A stretch of DNA of 64,000 nucleotides from Cycloclasticus sp. 46_120_T64 (GCA_002162695.1 MAAM01000010.1:1-64000); one strand, 5' to 3'. Positions 1 to 9,650 are shown, numbered from the stretch's first letter. Program-made: numbers and translations. The notes: a model not told the origin generated them from the sequence alone.

Positions 1-2078
1 CTGATGGTCATGATGCCGCTGTCGAGCACGTCTTCGACGATGGCATCGCCATCGATATGGGTGATGGTTGCGCCATCGGCCCCTTCTTCAGCAATTAAGC
101 TGCTCAAGTCGGCGGCGACGGTATCGGTATTTTCATCGAGGTTCTGAGTGGCGGGATCGCTGATAGCGGTGGGAATATCATCGATGATGGTAATGGTAAT
201 CGTTGCTGTGGCGGTACTACCGTTGCTATCTGTTGCGGTGTAGCTAAAGGTTTCGGTGACGCTATCTTCACCTTGTAGGCTATGGTCTTGTGTTGCGCCA
301 TTTAGGGTATAGACCCAATTTCCTTGGGAATCCATGCTCATGGTTCCATAGGAGTTACTGCCAGTAGTACTATTTAGACTGTAGCTTAAAGGTTGATCTC
401 CACCGCTGCCGATTACTGTACCACTAGTGGTTGTGGTGAAGACTTGGGGGTCTTCAGAGGCTTCTAAATCATCTTCGTCAACGACGCCGCTATCGGGTGA
501 GGCTGTTGGAATTAAGTCTACGGTAGCATCTGTAATACCGCCTTCTGCGCTTGCGGTATTACTCGCGACGAGTGCGGCGGTTACGGTGTAGTTTTCTAAT
601 GGTTCTTGGAATGGAGGATCATTATCAAAGGTTGATACATAAACATCTAAGCTAGTTTGCCCTGCTTGGATGACGACGCTATTGCCGATAGGGTTACCGT
701 CGACATCAAAAAACTGGCTTTTGTTGTAATCGCTGGCATCGGCAGAGCCATCGGTCATGCTTAAGTTAACGGTTAAGTCGGCTTCATGTGTTTCGCTGAG
801 GGTGAGTGTAAACTTAGCAAGTGAGCCTTCCTCAACCGTTGACCCTGATACATTAATTGTTGGAATATCAGGGGTGATATTTATAGTGACGGTGGCTGTT
901 GACGGTTCGTTAAAGCCATCGGAAATGGTGTAGGTGAAGCTATCAGAACCATTATAATCAGCGTTGGGTGTATAGGTGAAACTACCGTCTGAGTTTAACG
1001 ATACGCTACCGTTTGTAGGCGAGGTATTGGATATTACGTTGAGTGGGTCACCATCTTCATCGGTGTCGTTAATTAATACCCCCGGGATTGAAATGATTAA
1101 GGCGGTATCTTCGGCGGTTGTATAAGCATCGTCGTTTGCAACGGGGGCGGTATCGTCATCATAGATGGTGATGGTTGCTGAGTTAGCATCTGGGTTAATT
1201 GTTGCGTTGCTCGCGTCGATTAAGGTGATACTGAATGTTTCGTTGGCTTCGACAAAGTGGTCCTCAACAACCTGGACGGTTACTTCAAATGTTGTTTCCC
1301 CTGCGGGTATGGTGATTGTTTGAATGGGGTCGCCATCAAACCAATCGCCTGGGTTGTCTGCAGACAGGGGTGTTAATTGATAGGTGACTTGAACATCTAA
1401 CTCAAAGGCTTGATCTAAGCGAATAATAAACACCACCGGTTTGGTGCCTTCACTTGTTCCTTCTAACACGCTGGCGCCACTACCATTGACTACAATTGGA
1501 AATTCTCCGTTGGGTACTCCATCTGTTGGGGCTGTGCCGCTGGGGTCTATTTCAATCTTAACGGAAACGCTGGCAATGGGGTCGCCTTCAATAAGGGGGG
1601 GAAGTTCTTCCTCGCCTTCTGCAAACTCTCCGCTGATTCCCACTGTGTCAAAACCAGATTCAACGACGGCTTCGGGACTTAAATAATCGATACTGGTAAT
1701 GGTGTGGCCATTATTATCGGTGGTTCCAGCGGCGGTAGCGCCAGCGGCGGTAGCTGGTAAATCTGCGGGATCAAAGTCGGGGTTATTGCTTAAGGCTTGC
1801 TGCAGAGCGGCGACTTCTAGCTCTGCGTCAGTGCGGGTTTGTGCCGCTTGTTCGGGGATTTGCTGATCGAATAGCTCATCACTTAGCACGATGCTCGAGT
1901 TGCTAGCCAAGTCCATGGTGCTGCCATCGTTAAAGGCGATGACGATGATGCCGTCGCGGGTATTGATTGTTTCGTTTGCTGCAACTTTATCGCCAACGCT
2001 TAAAATACGTTCGGTGCCATCGGCGGCGATGGCTATTACGATGCCTGATACTGATTGTACGATGCCATTAGTTTCCAT
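1..2078 (-). CDS. LapA-like giant repeat adhesin, N-terminal part (runs off the window)
   Basis: This is an open frame of 692 codons with no stop before the window edge. The ATG at 2078-2076 follows AGGTGA. Residues 1-80 (METNGIVQSV...) look like the N-terminal retention module that anchors type I-secreted adhesins in the outer membrane. A linker follows with TAAG at residues 110-113 and again at 115-118, the target form cut by the periplasmic protease LapG. After it come a Calx-beta-like segment (about 190-308), a cadherin/VCBS-like segment (about 310-402; VANDDAYTTAEDT, DTDEDGD), a second Calx-beta-like segment (about 405-520), a VCBS-type repeat (about 540-637) and the start of another repeat. 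The domain order is typical of biofilm adhesins controlled by c-di-GMP through LapD/LapG. No lapD, lapG or type I secretion gene is visible here. The family call is firm; the total size and the ligand are unknown. Confidence 0.88.
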   Translation of the reverse strand, partial: METNGIVQSVSGIVIAIAADGTERILSVGDKVAANETINTRDGIIVIAFNDGSTMDLASNSSIVLSDELFDQQIPEQAAQTRTDAELEVAALQQALSNNPDFDPADLPATAAGATAAGTTDNNGHTITSIDYLSPEAVVESGFDTVGISGEFAEGEEELPPLIEGDPIASVSVKIEIDPSGTAPTDGVPNGEFPIVVNGSGASVLEGTSEGTKPVVFIIRLDQAFELDVQVTYQLTPLSADNPGDWFDGDPIQTITIPAGETTFEVTVQVVEDHFVEANETFSITLIDASNATINPDANSATITIYDDDTAPVANDDAYTTAEDTALIISIPGVLINDTDEDGDPLNVISNTSPTNGSVSLNSDGSFTYTPNADYNGSDSFTYTISDGFNEPSTATVTINITPDIPTINVSGSTVEEGSLAKFTLTLSETHEADLTVNLSMTDGSADASDYNKSQFFDVDGNPIGNSVVIQAGQTSLDVYVSTFDNDPPFQEPLENYTVTAALVASNTASAEGGITDATVDLIPTASPDSGVVDEDDLEASEDPQVFTTTTSGTVIGSGGDQPLSYSLNSTTGSNSYGTMSMDSQGNWVYTLNGATQDHSLQGEDSVTETFSYTATDSNGSTATATITITIIDDIPTAISDPATQNLDENTDTVAADLSSLIAEEGADGATITHIDGDAIVEDVLDSGIMTI
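1725..1751 (-). other. Two tandem LapG-type cleavage sites in the adhesin
   Basis: A 15-bp near-perfect tandem repeat encodes TAAG-A-TAAG (adhesin residues 110-118). LapG is known to cut between the two alanines of such a motif near residue 108 of P. fluorescens LapA, so both the position and the sequence match. Cleavage itself is inferred. Confidence 0.7.
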
Positions 2079-2452
2079 AATATCACCTGTAATCTTTATT
2101 TTATGTTGTGTTATCTCCCTATTTACGACGAATCCATTTGTATTGGATGGAAGTTTTGCATAGGATTTACAGGTTGACTATTGTACGAAGGTACTAATTT
2201 GTTGTTTTTTCATCTTGAGTGTGATAGCTCGCGTGGTTGGAAGCTAAGGTGATATTTAAGCGTGGCGCTCGGTGTATGAAACGACTTTTAGTTAACGGCT
2301 TATGTTGTGCGGGTGTTTCTGAGAGATAGTTGTAACGAGGATAAGCCTGAATCGGCTGCTGTTATCTATCAAACTGAGAGATAACGTATAAAATTGTCAC
2401 TGCGTTGGGGTAGCAGGGCATATTGAACATGCCCTGCTTTTTTAAGGGATGG
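2079..2452. other. 374-bp intergenic region upstream of the adhesin
   Basis: I find no convincing protein-coding frame. The region holds the adhesin leader and presumably its promoter, a hairpin GTTATCT-11 nt-AGATAAC near 2370-2395, and a plus-strand intrinsic terminator at 2412-2443. No gene reads into that terminator, so a small plus-strand RNA may originate here. Confidence 0.4.
2412..2443 (+). terminator. Intrinsic terminator, plus-strand orientation
   Basis: There is a perfect 10-bp stem (AGCAGGGCAT / ATGCCCTGCT) with a 7-nt loop, followed by TTTTTT on the plus strand. On the minus strand no U tract follows the stem, so it is not an obvious terminator for the DUF934 gene that ends at 2453. 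Confidence 0.7.
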
Positions 2453-2908
2453 CTAGTTGGCTGTTGCTGCGGTTTGGTAAAATACGCTGAAAGCGCTTAG
2501 TTTTTCAACGGCCAGCTCACAAATTTCATCTGAGGCGAATTCAAGGGCATCAAAGCCTACGCGCGTTAAATACAATGCTTGGTCGGGTAGAATATCGCCG
2601 ATTGCGCGTATTTCTCCGTGGTAGTTATATTTATCGCGCAATGTTTTAGCCAAGGAATAACCGCGGCCATCGGTAAAGGCTGGGAATTCAATGGCAATGA
2701 GTTCGAAACGCGCTAAATCACCAATAAATTCAGCAGGTTCGGTGTGACCGAGCACGCGTAAACCTAGAGAAGGGGTTTGGGCAAGCGAATCTTTATTTTG
2801 CTGCCAATACTCTAAGCTGACGATGCTGGTTTGACTCGGTTCGGCGGAGTCTTCGTCGAGGTATTGCCAGTTATCGGCTTGAGCTTGTTTGTCTTTAATT
2901 AGCGCCAT
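2453..2908 (-). CDS. DUF934 protein, sulfite reductase partner
   Basis: This 151-aa protein belongs to DUF934, a small family almost always encoded directly after a CysI-type hemoprotein. I chose the ATG at 2908, not one ten codons upstream, because AAGGAT precedes it and the family product begins near this residue. It overlaps the end of the sulfite reductase gene by 14 bp, which points to translational coupling. No catalytic or metal-binding motif is evident. A role in assembly of, or electron supply to, the reductase is inferred from context only. The gene ends just before a hairpin whose U tract faces the other strand. Confidence 0.85.
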   Translation of the reverse strand: MALIKDKQAQADNWQYLDEDSAEPSQTSIVSLEYWQQNKDSLAQTPSLGLRVLGHTEPAEFIGDLARFELIAIEFPAFTDGRGYSLAKTLRDKYNYHGEIRAIGDILPDQALYLTRVGFDALEFASDEICELAVEKLSAFSVFYQTAATAN

Positions 2909-4538
2909 ACACTTTATCCTTGAAAGGTTGAATGCCAATACGCTCTAAGGTGCTGGCAAATTTCTCATCACCGGTACGGTGCTGCTTATATACGTTTACG
3001 ATATCATCGACGGTTTTAACCACGTCTGCTTTGGCAATGGCGCGGCCTAGGCGTTCGCCAAGCTTGCACTCATTGCTATCAGAGCCGCCCAAGGTAAATT
3101 GATACCATTGCTCGCCTTTTTTATCGACGCCTAGAATGCCGATTTCACCAATACTGTGGTGGCCACAGCCGTTCATGCAGCCGGACATTTTTAGCTTGAT
3201 GCTACCCATGTCGATCGCGCGGTCGGTGAATTTTTCGGTGATGCCTTGGGCGATATCAATTGAGCTGGCATTGGCCAAACTACAAAAATCTAGACCCGGA
3301 CAGCAGATCATATCGGTGATGGTACCGATATTGGCGGTGGCGAGTTGATGCTGTTCTAGTTGTTGCCAGAGGCTGAAGAGCTCAGCAGTTTTGATATCGG
3401 CAAAAACGAGGTTTTGATCGTGAGTGGTTCTGATTTCGCCGAAGTTATATTGGTCGGCTAGATCGGCGATTGAATTGAGTTGATCGTAAGTCACGTCGCC
3501 GGGTGCGCGATGCGGTGATTTCAACGATAAGGACACAACACGATAGCCCGTTTGTTTATGTTCACGGGTGTTTTGCTTGAACCACTGACGGAAGGCGCCG
3601 CTATTGGCTAGATCGGTGTTGAGCTGTGCATCATCCGCGCTGCTGTAGTTCGGCGGGGTGAAAAAGTCTTTAACTTGCTGGATGGCCTCGTTGTCGAGGG
3701 TTAGCTCGCCGCCCTTAGAATCTTTCCATTCGGCGTCAACTTGGGCGCTAAAGGTGTCTAAGCCGGTTTCTCGAACTAGAATTTTAATCCGTGCCTTGTA
3801 TTTATTGTCGCGACGGCCATAACGGTTGTAAACGCGTAAAATGGCGTCTAGGTAAGACAAGATATCGGCTTCGGCAATAAACTCAGCAATGGTTTTACCG
3901 ATGACAGGTGTTCGCCCAAGGCCACCACCGACTAAGACTTCAAAGCCAATGCAGCCATCGTTGTCTTTTTTCATATGTAAGCCAATATCGTGCATCTGGG
4001 TGATTGCACGGTCTTTTGGCGAACCACTGATGGCGATTTTAAACTTACGGGGTAGGTAAGAAAACTCAGGGTGTAGGGTTGACCACTGACGGATAATTTC
4101 ACAGTAAGGTCTAGGATCTTCGACTTCATCCGCACAAACACCGGCCAATGGATCGGAGGTAATGTTACGTATGCAGCTGCCGCTACTTTGAATGCCGTGC
4201 ATTTCTACGCTGGCTAGGTCGGCCAAAATATCGGGGACTCGTTCCAGTGCCGGCCAGTTGTATTGAACATTTTGCCGGGTGGTGAAGTGCACGTAGTCTT
4301 TATCGTACTCACGTGACACGGTCGCTAGCATGCGAAGTTGTTTACTTGATAATAAGCCGTACGGTATATTAATCCGCAGCATCGGGGCGTGGGTTTGAAT
4401 ATACAGGCCATTCATTAAGCGTAATGGACGGAACTGTTCTTCGGTCAAACCACCGCTTAAATAGCGTTTGGTTTGATCTCGAAACTGTTCGACGCGTTCA
4501 TTGACGAGAGTTTGATCAAATTCGTTATACGAGTACAT
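2895..4538 (-). CDS. cysI: Sulfite reductase hemoprotein (CysI-type, assimilatory)
   Basis: This 547-aa enzyme of the nitrite/sulfite reductase family reduces sulfite to sulfide for cysteine synthesis, using siroheme coupled to a 4Fe-4S cluster. Cluster ligands are visible as C-x5-C (C413, C419; CCPGLDFC) and C-x3-C (C454, C458; CMNGC). The N-terminal half carries the ferredoxin-like repeat with HFTTRQNVQYNW near residue 83-95. The gene is divergent from metX across a 116-bp AT-rich gap, and DUF934 overlaps its 3' end. No cysJ flavoprotein is nearby, so a ferredoxin or other donor is plausible. Nitrite reductase is the alternative, but the DUF934 pairing and the adjacent methionine genes favour sulfite. 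Confidence 0.9.
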   Translation of the reverse strand: MYSYNEFDQTLVNERVEQFRDQTKRYLSGGLTEEQFRPLRLMNGLYIQTHAPMLRINIPYGLLSSKQLRMLATVSREYDKDYVHFTTRQNVQYNWPALERVPDILADLASVEMHGIQSSGSCIRNITSDPLAGVCADEVEDPRPYCEIIRQWSTLHPEFSYLPRKFKIAISGSPKDRAITQMHDIGLHMKKDNDGCIGFEVLVGGGLGRTPVIGKTIAEFIAEADILSYLDAILRVYNRYGRRDNKYKARIKILVRETGLDTFSAQVDAEWKDSKGGELTLDNEAIQQVKDFFTPPNYSSADDAQLNTDLANSGAFRQWFKQNTREHKQTGYRVVSLSLKSPHRAPGDVTYDQLNSIADLADQYNFGEIRTTHDQNLVFADIKTAELFSLWQQLEQHQLATANIGTITDMICCPGLDFCSLANASSIDIAQGITEKFTDRAIDMGSIKLKMSGCMNGCGHHSIGEIGILGVDKKGEQWYQFTLGGSDSNECKLGERLGRAIAKADVVKTVDDIVNVYKQHRTGDEKFASTLERIGIQPFKDKVYGAN

Positions 4539-4654
4539 GTTATTATCTTTGCTTAAAGGCGCGTTAAAATAAAGCCAGGATCGGCGAATATAAAGAAATT
4601 CATATATAATTAAAAATAATATTAACTGATATTAATATAACTAAGCAGAATAAA

Positions 4655-5794
4655 GTGTCTAAAATTCCCGAAAATTCCGTGGGCCTTGTTGAGCCCAAAA
4701 CGCAGCATTTCGATGAAGCCTTGTTGCTGTCGAGTGGCAAAATAATCGAACAATACGACATTGTATACGAAACCTATGGTTCATTAAATGCGGCGGCGGA
4801 TAATGCGGTATTGGTCTGTCATGCGTTGTCTGCGGATCATCATGCGGCGGGTTACCACCATGCGGATGACCTGAAAGCTGGTTGGTGGGATTTATGTATC
4901 GGCCCCAGTAAGGCGATCGATACGAATCGTTTTTTTGTGGTGTCACCGAGTAATTTGGGGCATTGCAGTGGTTCAACGGGGCCGCGTAGCATTAACCCTA
5001 AAACCAATAAAGCCTATGGGCCAGATTTCCCGATTGTGACGGTGAGCGATTGGGTTAATTATCAACATAGGCTGGCTGAAACGCTGGGGATTACTCAGTG
5101 GGCTGCCGTTACTGGGGGAAGTTTGGGCGGGATGCAAGCCATGCAATGGGCTATTCAGTTCCCCGAGATGGTGCGTAACGCGGTCATTATTGCTTCTGCA
5201 CCAAAACTTTCAGCGCAGAATATCGCTTTTAACGCAGTGGCGAGGCAAGCGATTATGAGTGACCCTGAGTTTCATGAGGGCCGTTATTATGAGCACCAAG
5301 TGGTGCCAGCCAGTGGTTTAAAGGTGGCTCGAATGTTGGGGCATATTACCTATTTATCTGACGATGCAATGGGCGACAAGTTTGGCCGCGAGTTAAAAAA
5401 TAAGCAGCTTAATTATGATTATGAGGCGGAGTTTCAAGTCGAAAGTTATTTGCGCTATCAGGGAGAGGCTTTTGTCAGCCGCTTCGATGCGAATACTTAT
5501 TTATTGATGACTAAGGCGCTGGACTATTTTGACCCAGCCGAGCAGCAGGGTGGTGATTTATCGGCGGTATTTAAGCAGGTGCAAGCGAAGTTCTTTTTAG
5601 CGTCGTTTACCACCGATTGGCGTTTTTCGCCAAAACGCTCCCGAGAAATCGTGCGGGCGTTGACGGATGCGGGACGTGACGTGAGTTATTTAGAATTTGA
5701 ATCAAACCACGGTCATGATGCCTTTTTAGTGAAAAATAACGAATATACCGATGCCTTTGCCGCGTATATGAATAATATCGAGGTGTCAGCGTGA
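4655..5794 (+). CDS. metX: Homoserine O-acyltransferase MetX
   Basis: This 379-aa alpha/beta hydrolase-fold enzyme acylates homoserine in the first committed step of methionine synthesis. The nucleophile elbow GGSLGG places the catalytic Ser at residue 156. Asp321 (TTDWRF) and His354 (GHDAF) complete the triad. The start is GTG at 4655 and the Shine-Dalgarno is weak. It overlaps metW by 4 bp (GTGA). Family members use either acetyl-CoA or succinyl-CoA; I cannot decide from sequence alone, although partnership with MetW is often associated with succinyltransferase activity. Confidence 0.93.
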   Translation: MSKIPENSVGLVEPKTQHFDEALLLSSGKIIEQYDIVYETYGSLNAAADNAVLVCHALSADHHAAGYHHADDLKAGWWDLCIGPSKAIDTNRFFVVSPSNLGHCSGSTGPRSINPKTNKAYGPDFPIVTVSDWVNYQHRLAETLGITQWAAVTGGSLGGMQAMQWAIQFPEMVRNAVIIASAPKLSAQNIAFNAVARQAIMSDPEFHEGRYYEHQVVPASGLKVARMLGHITYLSDDAMGDKFGRELKNKQLNYDYEAEFQVESYLRYQGEAFVSRFDANTYLLMTKALDYFDPAEQQGGDLSAVFKQVQAKFFLASFTTDWRFSPKRSREIVRALTDAGRDVSYLEFESNHGHDAFLVKNNEYTDAFAAYMNNIEVSA

Positions 5795-6393
5795 GTGAGC
5801 TGAGGCCCGATTTACAAAAAATTTGTACTTGGATTAAGCCGGGCTCTAGGGTGTTAGATCTGGGCTGTGGTGATGGGGCATTACTGGATTGGTTGCAAAA
5901 TAATCGTGATATTAGCGGTTATGGGGTGGAAATAGAACCGGCCAATGTATTGAGCTGTTTAAAAAAGAATATCAATATTATTCAGTTGGACTTGGATGCT
6001 GGGTTGACGGACTTTGCCGATAAGTCGTTTGATTATGTGATTATGACGCAAGCGCTGCAAGCCTTGCAGCGCCCCGATAAAACCTTGTTGGAGATGATTC
6101 GAGTCGGTCAACAAAGTATTGTCACCTTCCCGAATTTTGGTTTATGGAAACACCGACTTTATTTGTCGTTGAATGGTCGGATGCCGGTGTCAAAAGCTTT
6201 ACCCGCGCAGTGGTTCGACACAAAAAACATCCACCTGTGCACAGTGAACGATTTTGAGCAGTTTTGCACGCATCGTGGGCTGGGAATTTCAAAGAAAGAT
6301 ATAGTCGACTATGATCATAAACCGGGTGCTTTAATGAAGCTTTGGCCAAATTTATTTGGTGAAGTGGCGCTGTATCAAATTAATGGGAAATAA
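5791..6393 (+). CDS. metW: MetW, methionine biosynthesis methyltransferase-like protein
   Basis: This 200-aa class I SAM-dependent methyltransferase fold has a clear motif I ([15 protein letters not shown], residues about 22-36). MetW is encoded with MetX throughout proteobacteria and is thought to activate it. The GTG start lies inside the metX stop region, so translation is coupled. The gene is normal length with no disruption. Confidence 0.93.
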   Translation: MSELRPDLQKICTWIKPGSRVLDLGCGDGALLDWLQNNRDISGYGVEIEPANVLSCLKKNINIIQLDLDAGLTDFADKSFDYVIMTQALQALQRPDKTLLEMIRVGQQSIVTFPNFGLWKHRLYLSLNGRMPVSKALPAQWFDTKNIHLCTVNDFEQFCTHRGLGISKKDIVDYDHKPGALMKLWPNLFGEVALYQINGK

Positions 6394-6397
6394 GCGT

Positions 6398-6889
6398 ATG
6401 TCTAAATTTAGTGGTTATCAGTTTTTTGCTAAGTCAACGGGTGTTTTGACAGGGTGGAAGAAGCTCGCGATCTTGTTGTTATTGTTTATGCCAACGCTTA
6501 GTTCGGCTGAGAATGCCTACGATTTTGGTGATTATGTTGTTTATTATAATGCCTTTAGTGCGGATAGTTTGCCGCCACAAATGGCTAGCGCCTATGGCAT
6601 TGTGCGCAGTAAATATAAGGCGGTATTGAATATCTCGGTGCAAAAGAAACAAACAATTGGCCGTTTGCCTGAGCCTGTCAACGCCAATGTTGAGGTTGTT
6701 GCGATAAATTTAGTAGGGCAAGTAAAAGATTTATCATCTAGGCGTGTGGTTGAAGGAAAAGCCATTTATTACATCAGTGAGTTTAGGATTTCAAATGATG
6801 AGTTGGTGCGTTTTAAGGTCAGTTTACGGCCGAAGGGTGAAGCAAAACCATTGACCTTTGATTTTCAACAGAAGTTTTATATCGACTAG
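6398..6889 (+). CDS. DUF4426 exported protein
   Basis: This 163-aa protein has a signal peptide (KKLAILLLLFMPTLSSA, then ENAYDFG) and a beta-rich mature part that matches DUF4426, a family found downstream of metW in pseudomonads. I chose the ATG at 6398, 4 bp after the metW stop; an in-frame ATG at 6383 is possible. The function is unknown. The periplasmic location is inferred from the signal peptide and the absence of other membrane segments. Confidence 0.8.
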   Translation: MSKFSGYQFFAKSTGVLTGWKKLAILLLLFMPTLSSAENAYDFGDYVVYYNAFSADSLPPQMASAYGIVRSKYKAVLNISVQKKQTIGRLPEPVNANVEVVAINLVGQVKDLSSRRVVEGKAIYYISEFRISNDELVRFKVSLRPKGEAKPLTFDFQQKFYID

Positions 6890-6915
6890 AGAGCGGTTTG
6901 CGTCGACGGGTGTGT

Positions 6916-8466
6916 TTAGTCTGTTGTTAGGTGGTATTTCTTATTGGCCCAAACAATGAGCAGCAACACTGGGATGCCCATTGAGGCGGTGAGTAGGAAG
7001 AAGTTCTGATAGCCGATGGATTCAACCATTGAACCAGAATAGCCCCCCAGAACCTTCGGTAGCAGGGTCATCAATGAGCTAAAAATAGCGTATTGAACGG
7101 CGGTAAAAGAGAGGTTGGTTAGGCTGGATAAAAATGCGATAAAGGCAGCGCTGGCGAGGCCTGCGGATAAATTATCGACCGACACAACTAGGTATAACAT
7201 GGGTAGGTGATGACCTAGTTGTGCGAGTAGCATAAATAAAAGATTGCTCGAGGCCGAGAGTACGGCGCCGATAAATAAAATTCGCATCACCCCGTAGCGT
7301 AAGACTAGAAAACCACCAAGGAAGCCGCCGGTCAGAGTCATCAGTAAACCAAAGGTTTTCACTACGCTGGCTATTTCTGTTTTTGTAAACCCTAGGTCTT
7401 GGTAGAAAATATTAGAAATAACCCCTAGAACAATGTCAGAAATACGGTATAGGCCGATTAAGCCAAGGAATATAATGGCAAGAGAGGCACCATAGCGCTG
7501 AAAGAAGTCTTTTACCGGTGCGATATAGCTTTTAGTGACGAGGTCGGCTGAAACTATGTCGCTGCTAATTAATAGTTTAGCGATAAGGCTGGCACTGCTA
7601 ATGGCGAGGGTTAGGCGCAGGCATTCAACAATAAACCCGGCTAAGGGTTTATTTGCAAGGGTATCGCCGAGGGTGTGTTTAGCGTCGAGTGCGAGCCCAG
7701 AGCTGAGTAAATAAACCATAATAAAGCCGCTGACGGCTAGGCTAAACAAGGCGAGCAGTTGCACGTGTTCTCGATGGTTGTGAATGGCGCCATCACCGCT
7801 AGGTTTATCGGGTTCGCTAATGAGTAGGGTGGTTGCAACCCCAATTAACATCAAGGTAGCCATGCAGAAGTAGGTTGTTTGCCAAGCTGAATAGTTATAG
7901 GCGTCGATGCTTGAGCCAAAGTGGCTTGCTAGTAGCAATGCGCCAGCACCGGATAAAATCATCCCGATGCGATAACCAGCAATATAGCTCGACGACATCA
8001 GGGCTTGCAGTTTGCTGTCGGCGGATTCAATACGATAGGCATCGATGATGATGTCTTGGGTTGCCGATGAAAAACCCAATAAAATAGCGGCGGCGGCCAT
8101 TAATGTGAGGCTGTCCTGCATGGGGTTGATTGAGGCCATTAGGCAAATGGCCAGAATAACCATTAATTGGGAGAATAGTATCCAGCTGCGGCGGTGGCCA
8201 AGCCAAGAGCTTAAAAAAGGCAAGGGTAATTTATCGACGAGCGGGGCCCAGACAAATTTAAACGAATAACCTAAGGCGGCCCAGCTGAAATAGGTCGCTG
8301 TCGCGCGTTCGATACCCGCTTCACGCAACCATAAACCCAATGATGAAAAAATAAGTAGTAGTGGAATCCCCGCCGAGATGCCTAAAAACAGCATGCTAAT
8401 GACCGGTGCTTGGCAGAATGCACGCAGTGTGAGCAAGGGACTCTTATTGAGGGTAGTGGCGGGCAC
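6916..8466 (-). CDS. ampG: AmpG-like muropeptide permease (MFS)
   Basis: This 516-aa polytopic inner membrane protein of the major facilitator superfamily resembles AmpG, which imports anhydro-muropeptides for peptidoglycan recycling. Typical AmpG features are the early PLLLIFSSLGLWLREAGI segment, the VDKLPLPFLSSWLGHRRSW loop and about 14 predicted membrane helices. The GTG start at 8466 lies 8 bp after the exonuclease III stop, so the two are probably co-transcribed. Other MFS substrates cannot be fully excluded. Confidence 0.83.
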   Translation of the reverse strand: MPATTLNKSPLLTLRAFCQAPVISMLFLGISAGIPLLLIFSSLGLWLREAGIERATATYFSWAALGYSFKFVWAPLVDKLPLPFLSSWLGHRRSWILFSQLMVILAICLMASINPMQDSLTLMAAAAILLGFSSATQDIIIDAYRIESADSKLQALMSSSYIAGYRIGMILSGAGALLLASHFGSSIDAYNYSAWQTTYFCMATLMLIGVATTLLISEPDKPSGDGAIHNHREHVQLLALFSLAVSGFIMVYLLSSGLALDAKHTLGDTLANKPLAGFIVECLRLTLAISSASLIAKLLISSDIVSADLVTKSYIAPVKDFFQRYGASLAIIFLGLIGLYRISDIVLGVISNIFYQDLGFTKTEIASVVKTFGLLMTLTGGFLGGFLVLRYGVMRILFIGAVLSASSNLLFMLLAQLGHHLPMLYLVVSVDNLSAGLASAAFIAFLSSLTNLSFTAVQYAIFSSLMTLLPKVLGGYSGSMVESIGYQNFFLLTASMGIPVLLLIVWANKKYHLTTD

Positions 8467-8474
8467 GACGGCGT

Positions 8475-9242
8475 TTAGAGATCGTAATCTATGATCAATG
8501 GGGCGTGGTCGGAAAAGCGCTGTTCCTTGTAAATGCTTGCAGCTGTTACCGATTCAGATAAATTCTTTGAAATAACTTGGTAATCAATCCGCCAACCGGT
8601 GTTGTTTGCCCAGGCTTGCCCACGGTTTGACCACCAAGTGTATTGATCGGCGTCTTCGTTAACGAGTCTAAAGGCGTCCCCCCAGCTTTCGTCGCCAAAT
8701 AACTCATCCATCCAGGCGCGTTCTTCGGGTAAAAAGCCCGAGTTTTTTTGATTGCCGCGCCAATTCTTAATATCAATTTTTTTATGTGCGATATTCCAGT
8801 CACCACAGATGATGTGTTTTTTACCATCACTTTGTTTGTCACGCAATACCGGCATTAGGCGATCCATTAGGTCGTATTTAAATAGCTGGCGTTCTTCTTT
8901 AGACGAACCGGATGGCATATAAATAGACGATACGCAGAGGTCACCAAAGGTGGCTTCGATATAACGACCTTCGAAATCAAAATCGTCCCAGCCAATGCCT
9001 TTTGTTAGGCTGTCTGGTTTTTGCTTGCAGTAGATAGCTACGCCGCTATACCCCTTCTTCTCGGCAGGGTGGTAATAACAATGGTAAGCCTTAGGCCAGA
9101 AAGCGTCGGCGCTTAGTTGGTCCTCTTGCGCTTTAATTTCTTGAAAACAAATAATGTCGGCATCGAGCTCTTCGAGCCAGTTAAAAAAACCTTTTCTTTC
9201 GCCCGCGCGAATACCGTTGATATTAATTGACACTATTTTCAT
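8475..9242 (-). CDS. xthA: Exodeoxyribonuclease III
   Basis: This 255-aa AP endonuclease / 3'-5' exonuclease acts in base excision repair. Active-site residues are visible: Asn8 (ININGIR), Glu35 (FQEIKA), Asp148 and Asn150 (GDWNIA), and Asp245-His246 (SDHAPL). It is full length for the family and begins an apparent operon with the downstream permease. Confidence 0.95.
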   Translation of the reverse strand: MKIVSININGIRAGERKGFFNWLEELDADIICFQEIKAQEDQLSADAFWPKAYHCYYHPAEKKGYSGVAIYCKQKPDSLTKGIGWDDFDFEGRYIEATFGDLCVSSIYMPSGSSKEERQLFKYDLMDRLMPVLRDKQSDGKKHIICGDWNIAHKKIDIKNWRGNQKNSGFLPEERAWMDELFGDESWGDAFRLVNEDADQYTWWSNRGQAWANNTGWRIDYQVISKNLSESVTAASIYKEQRFSDHAPLIIDYDL

Positions 9243-9311
9243 GAAGGTCTGTTTTTTTAATTAAAGTAGCAAGGTCGCTATCATACCGAACGCTCGTAAC
9301 AATGAAAGCTC

Positions 9312-9340
9312 TTGCTAAAAGTGATAAATCTTTGTATGAT
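9312..9340 (+). promoter_or_regulatory. Sigma70-type promoter for rpmE
   Basis: TTGCTA (9312-9317), a 17-bp spacer and TATGAT (9335-9340) form a good sigma70 promoter about 50 bp upstream of rpmE. The leader contains a small hairpin, GGACA-GTGCT-TGTCC (9356-9370). Confidence 0.65.
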
Positions 9341-9389
9341 GCGCGACCAAGTTAAGGACAGTGCTTGTCCGGCAAAATCAGAGAATACT

Positions 9390-9593
9390 ATGAAACAAGA
9401 TACACACCCTCAATATAATGAAGTTTCTGTAACCTGTAGTTGCGGTAATGAGTTCAAAACTAATTCAACACTAGGTAATACTGAATTACACATCGAGTCA
9501 TGCTCGGACTGTCACCCATTCTATACGGGTAAACAACGAATTGTTGATACAGCTGGACGAGTTGATAAGTTTAATAAACGCTACCAGCGTTAA
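9390..9593 (+). CDS. rpmE: 50S ribosomal protein L31, zinc-binding type
   Basis: This 67-aa L31 starts at the [15 protein letters not shown], not at upstream in-frame starts that lie inside the promoter. Zinc ligands are present as CSCGNEF and CSDCHPF, the C+ form that is exchanged for a cysteine-free paralogue under zinc limitation in many bacteria. It is monocistronic, with a terminator just after it. Confidence 0.95.
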   Translation: MKQDTHPQYNEVSVTCSCGNEFKTNSTLGNTELHIESCSDCHPFYTGKQRIVDTAGRVDKFNKRYQR

Positions 9594-9619
9594 TAAACGA
9601 GTTCATCGTTATAGTTGTA

Positions 9620-9650
9620 AAAAATGCTGCCTTTGGGCGGCATTTTTTTT
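9620..9650 (+). terminator. rpmE intrinsic terminator
   Basis: The stem AAAATGCTGCC / GGCGGCATTTT (one G-T pair) has a TTTG loop and is followed by a run of T, 27 bp after the rpmE stop. Confidence 0.85.
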
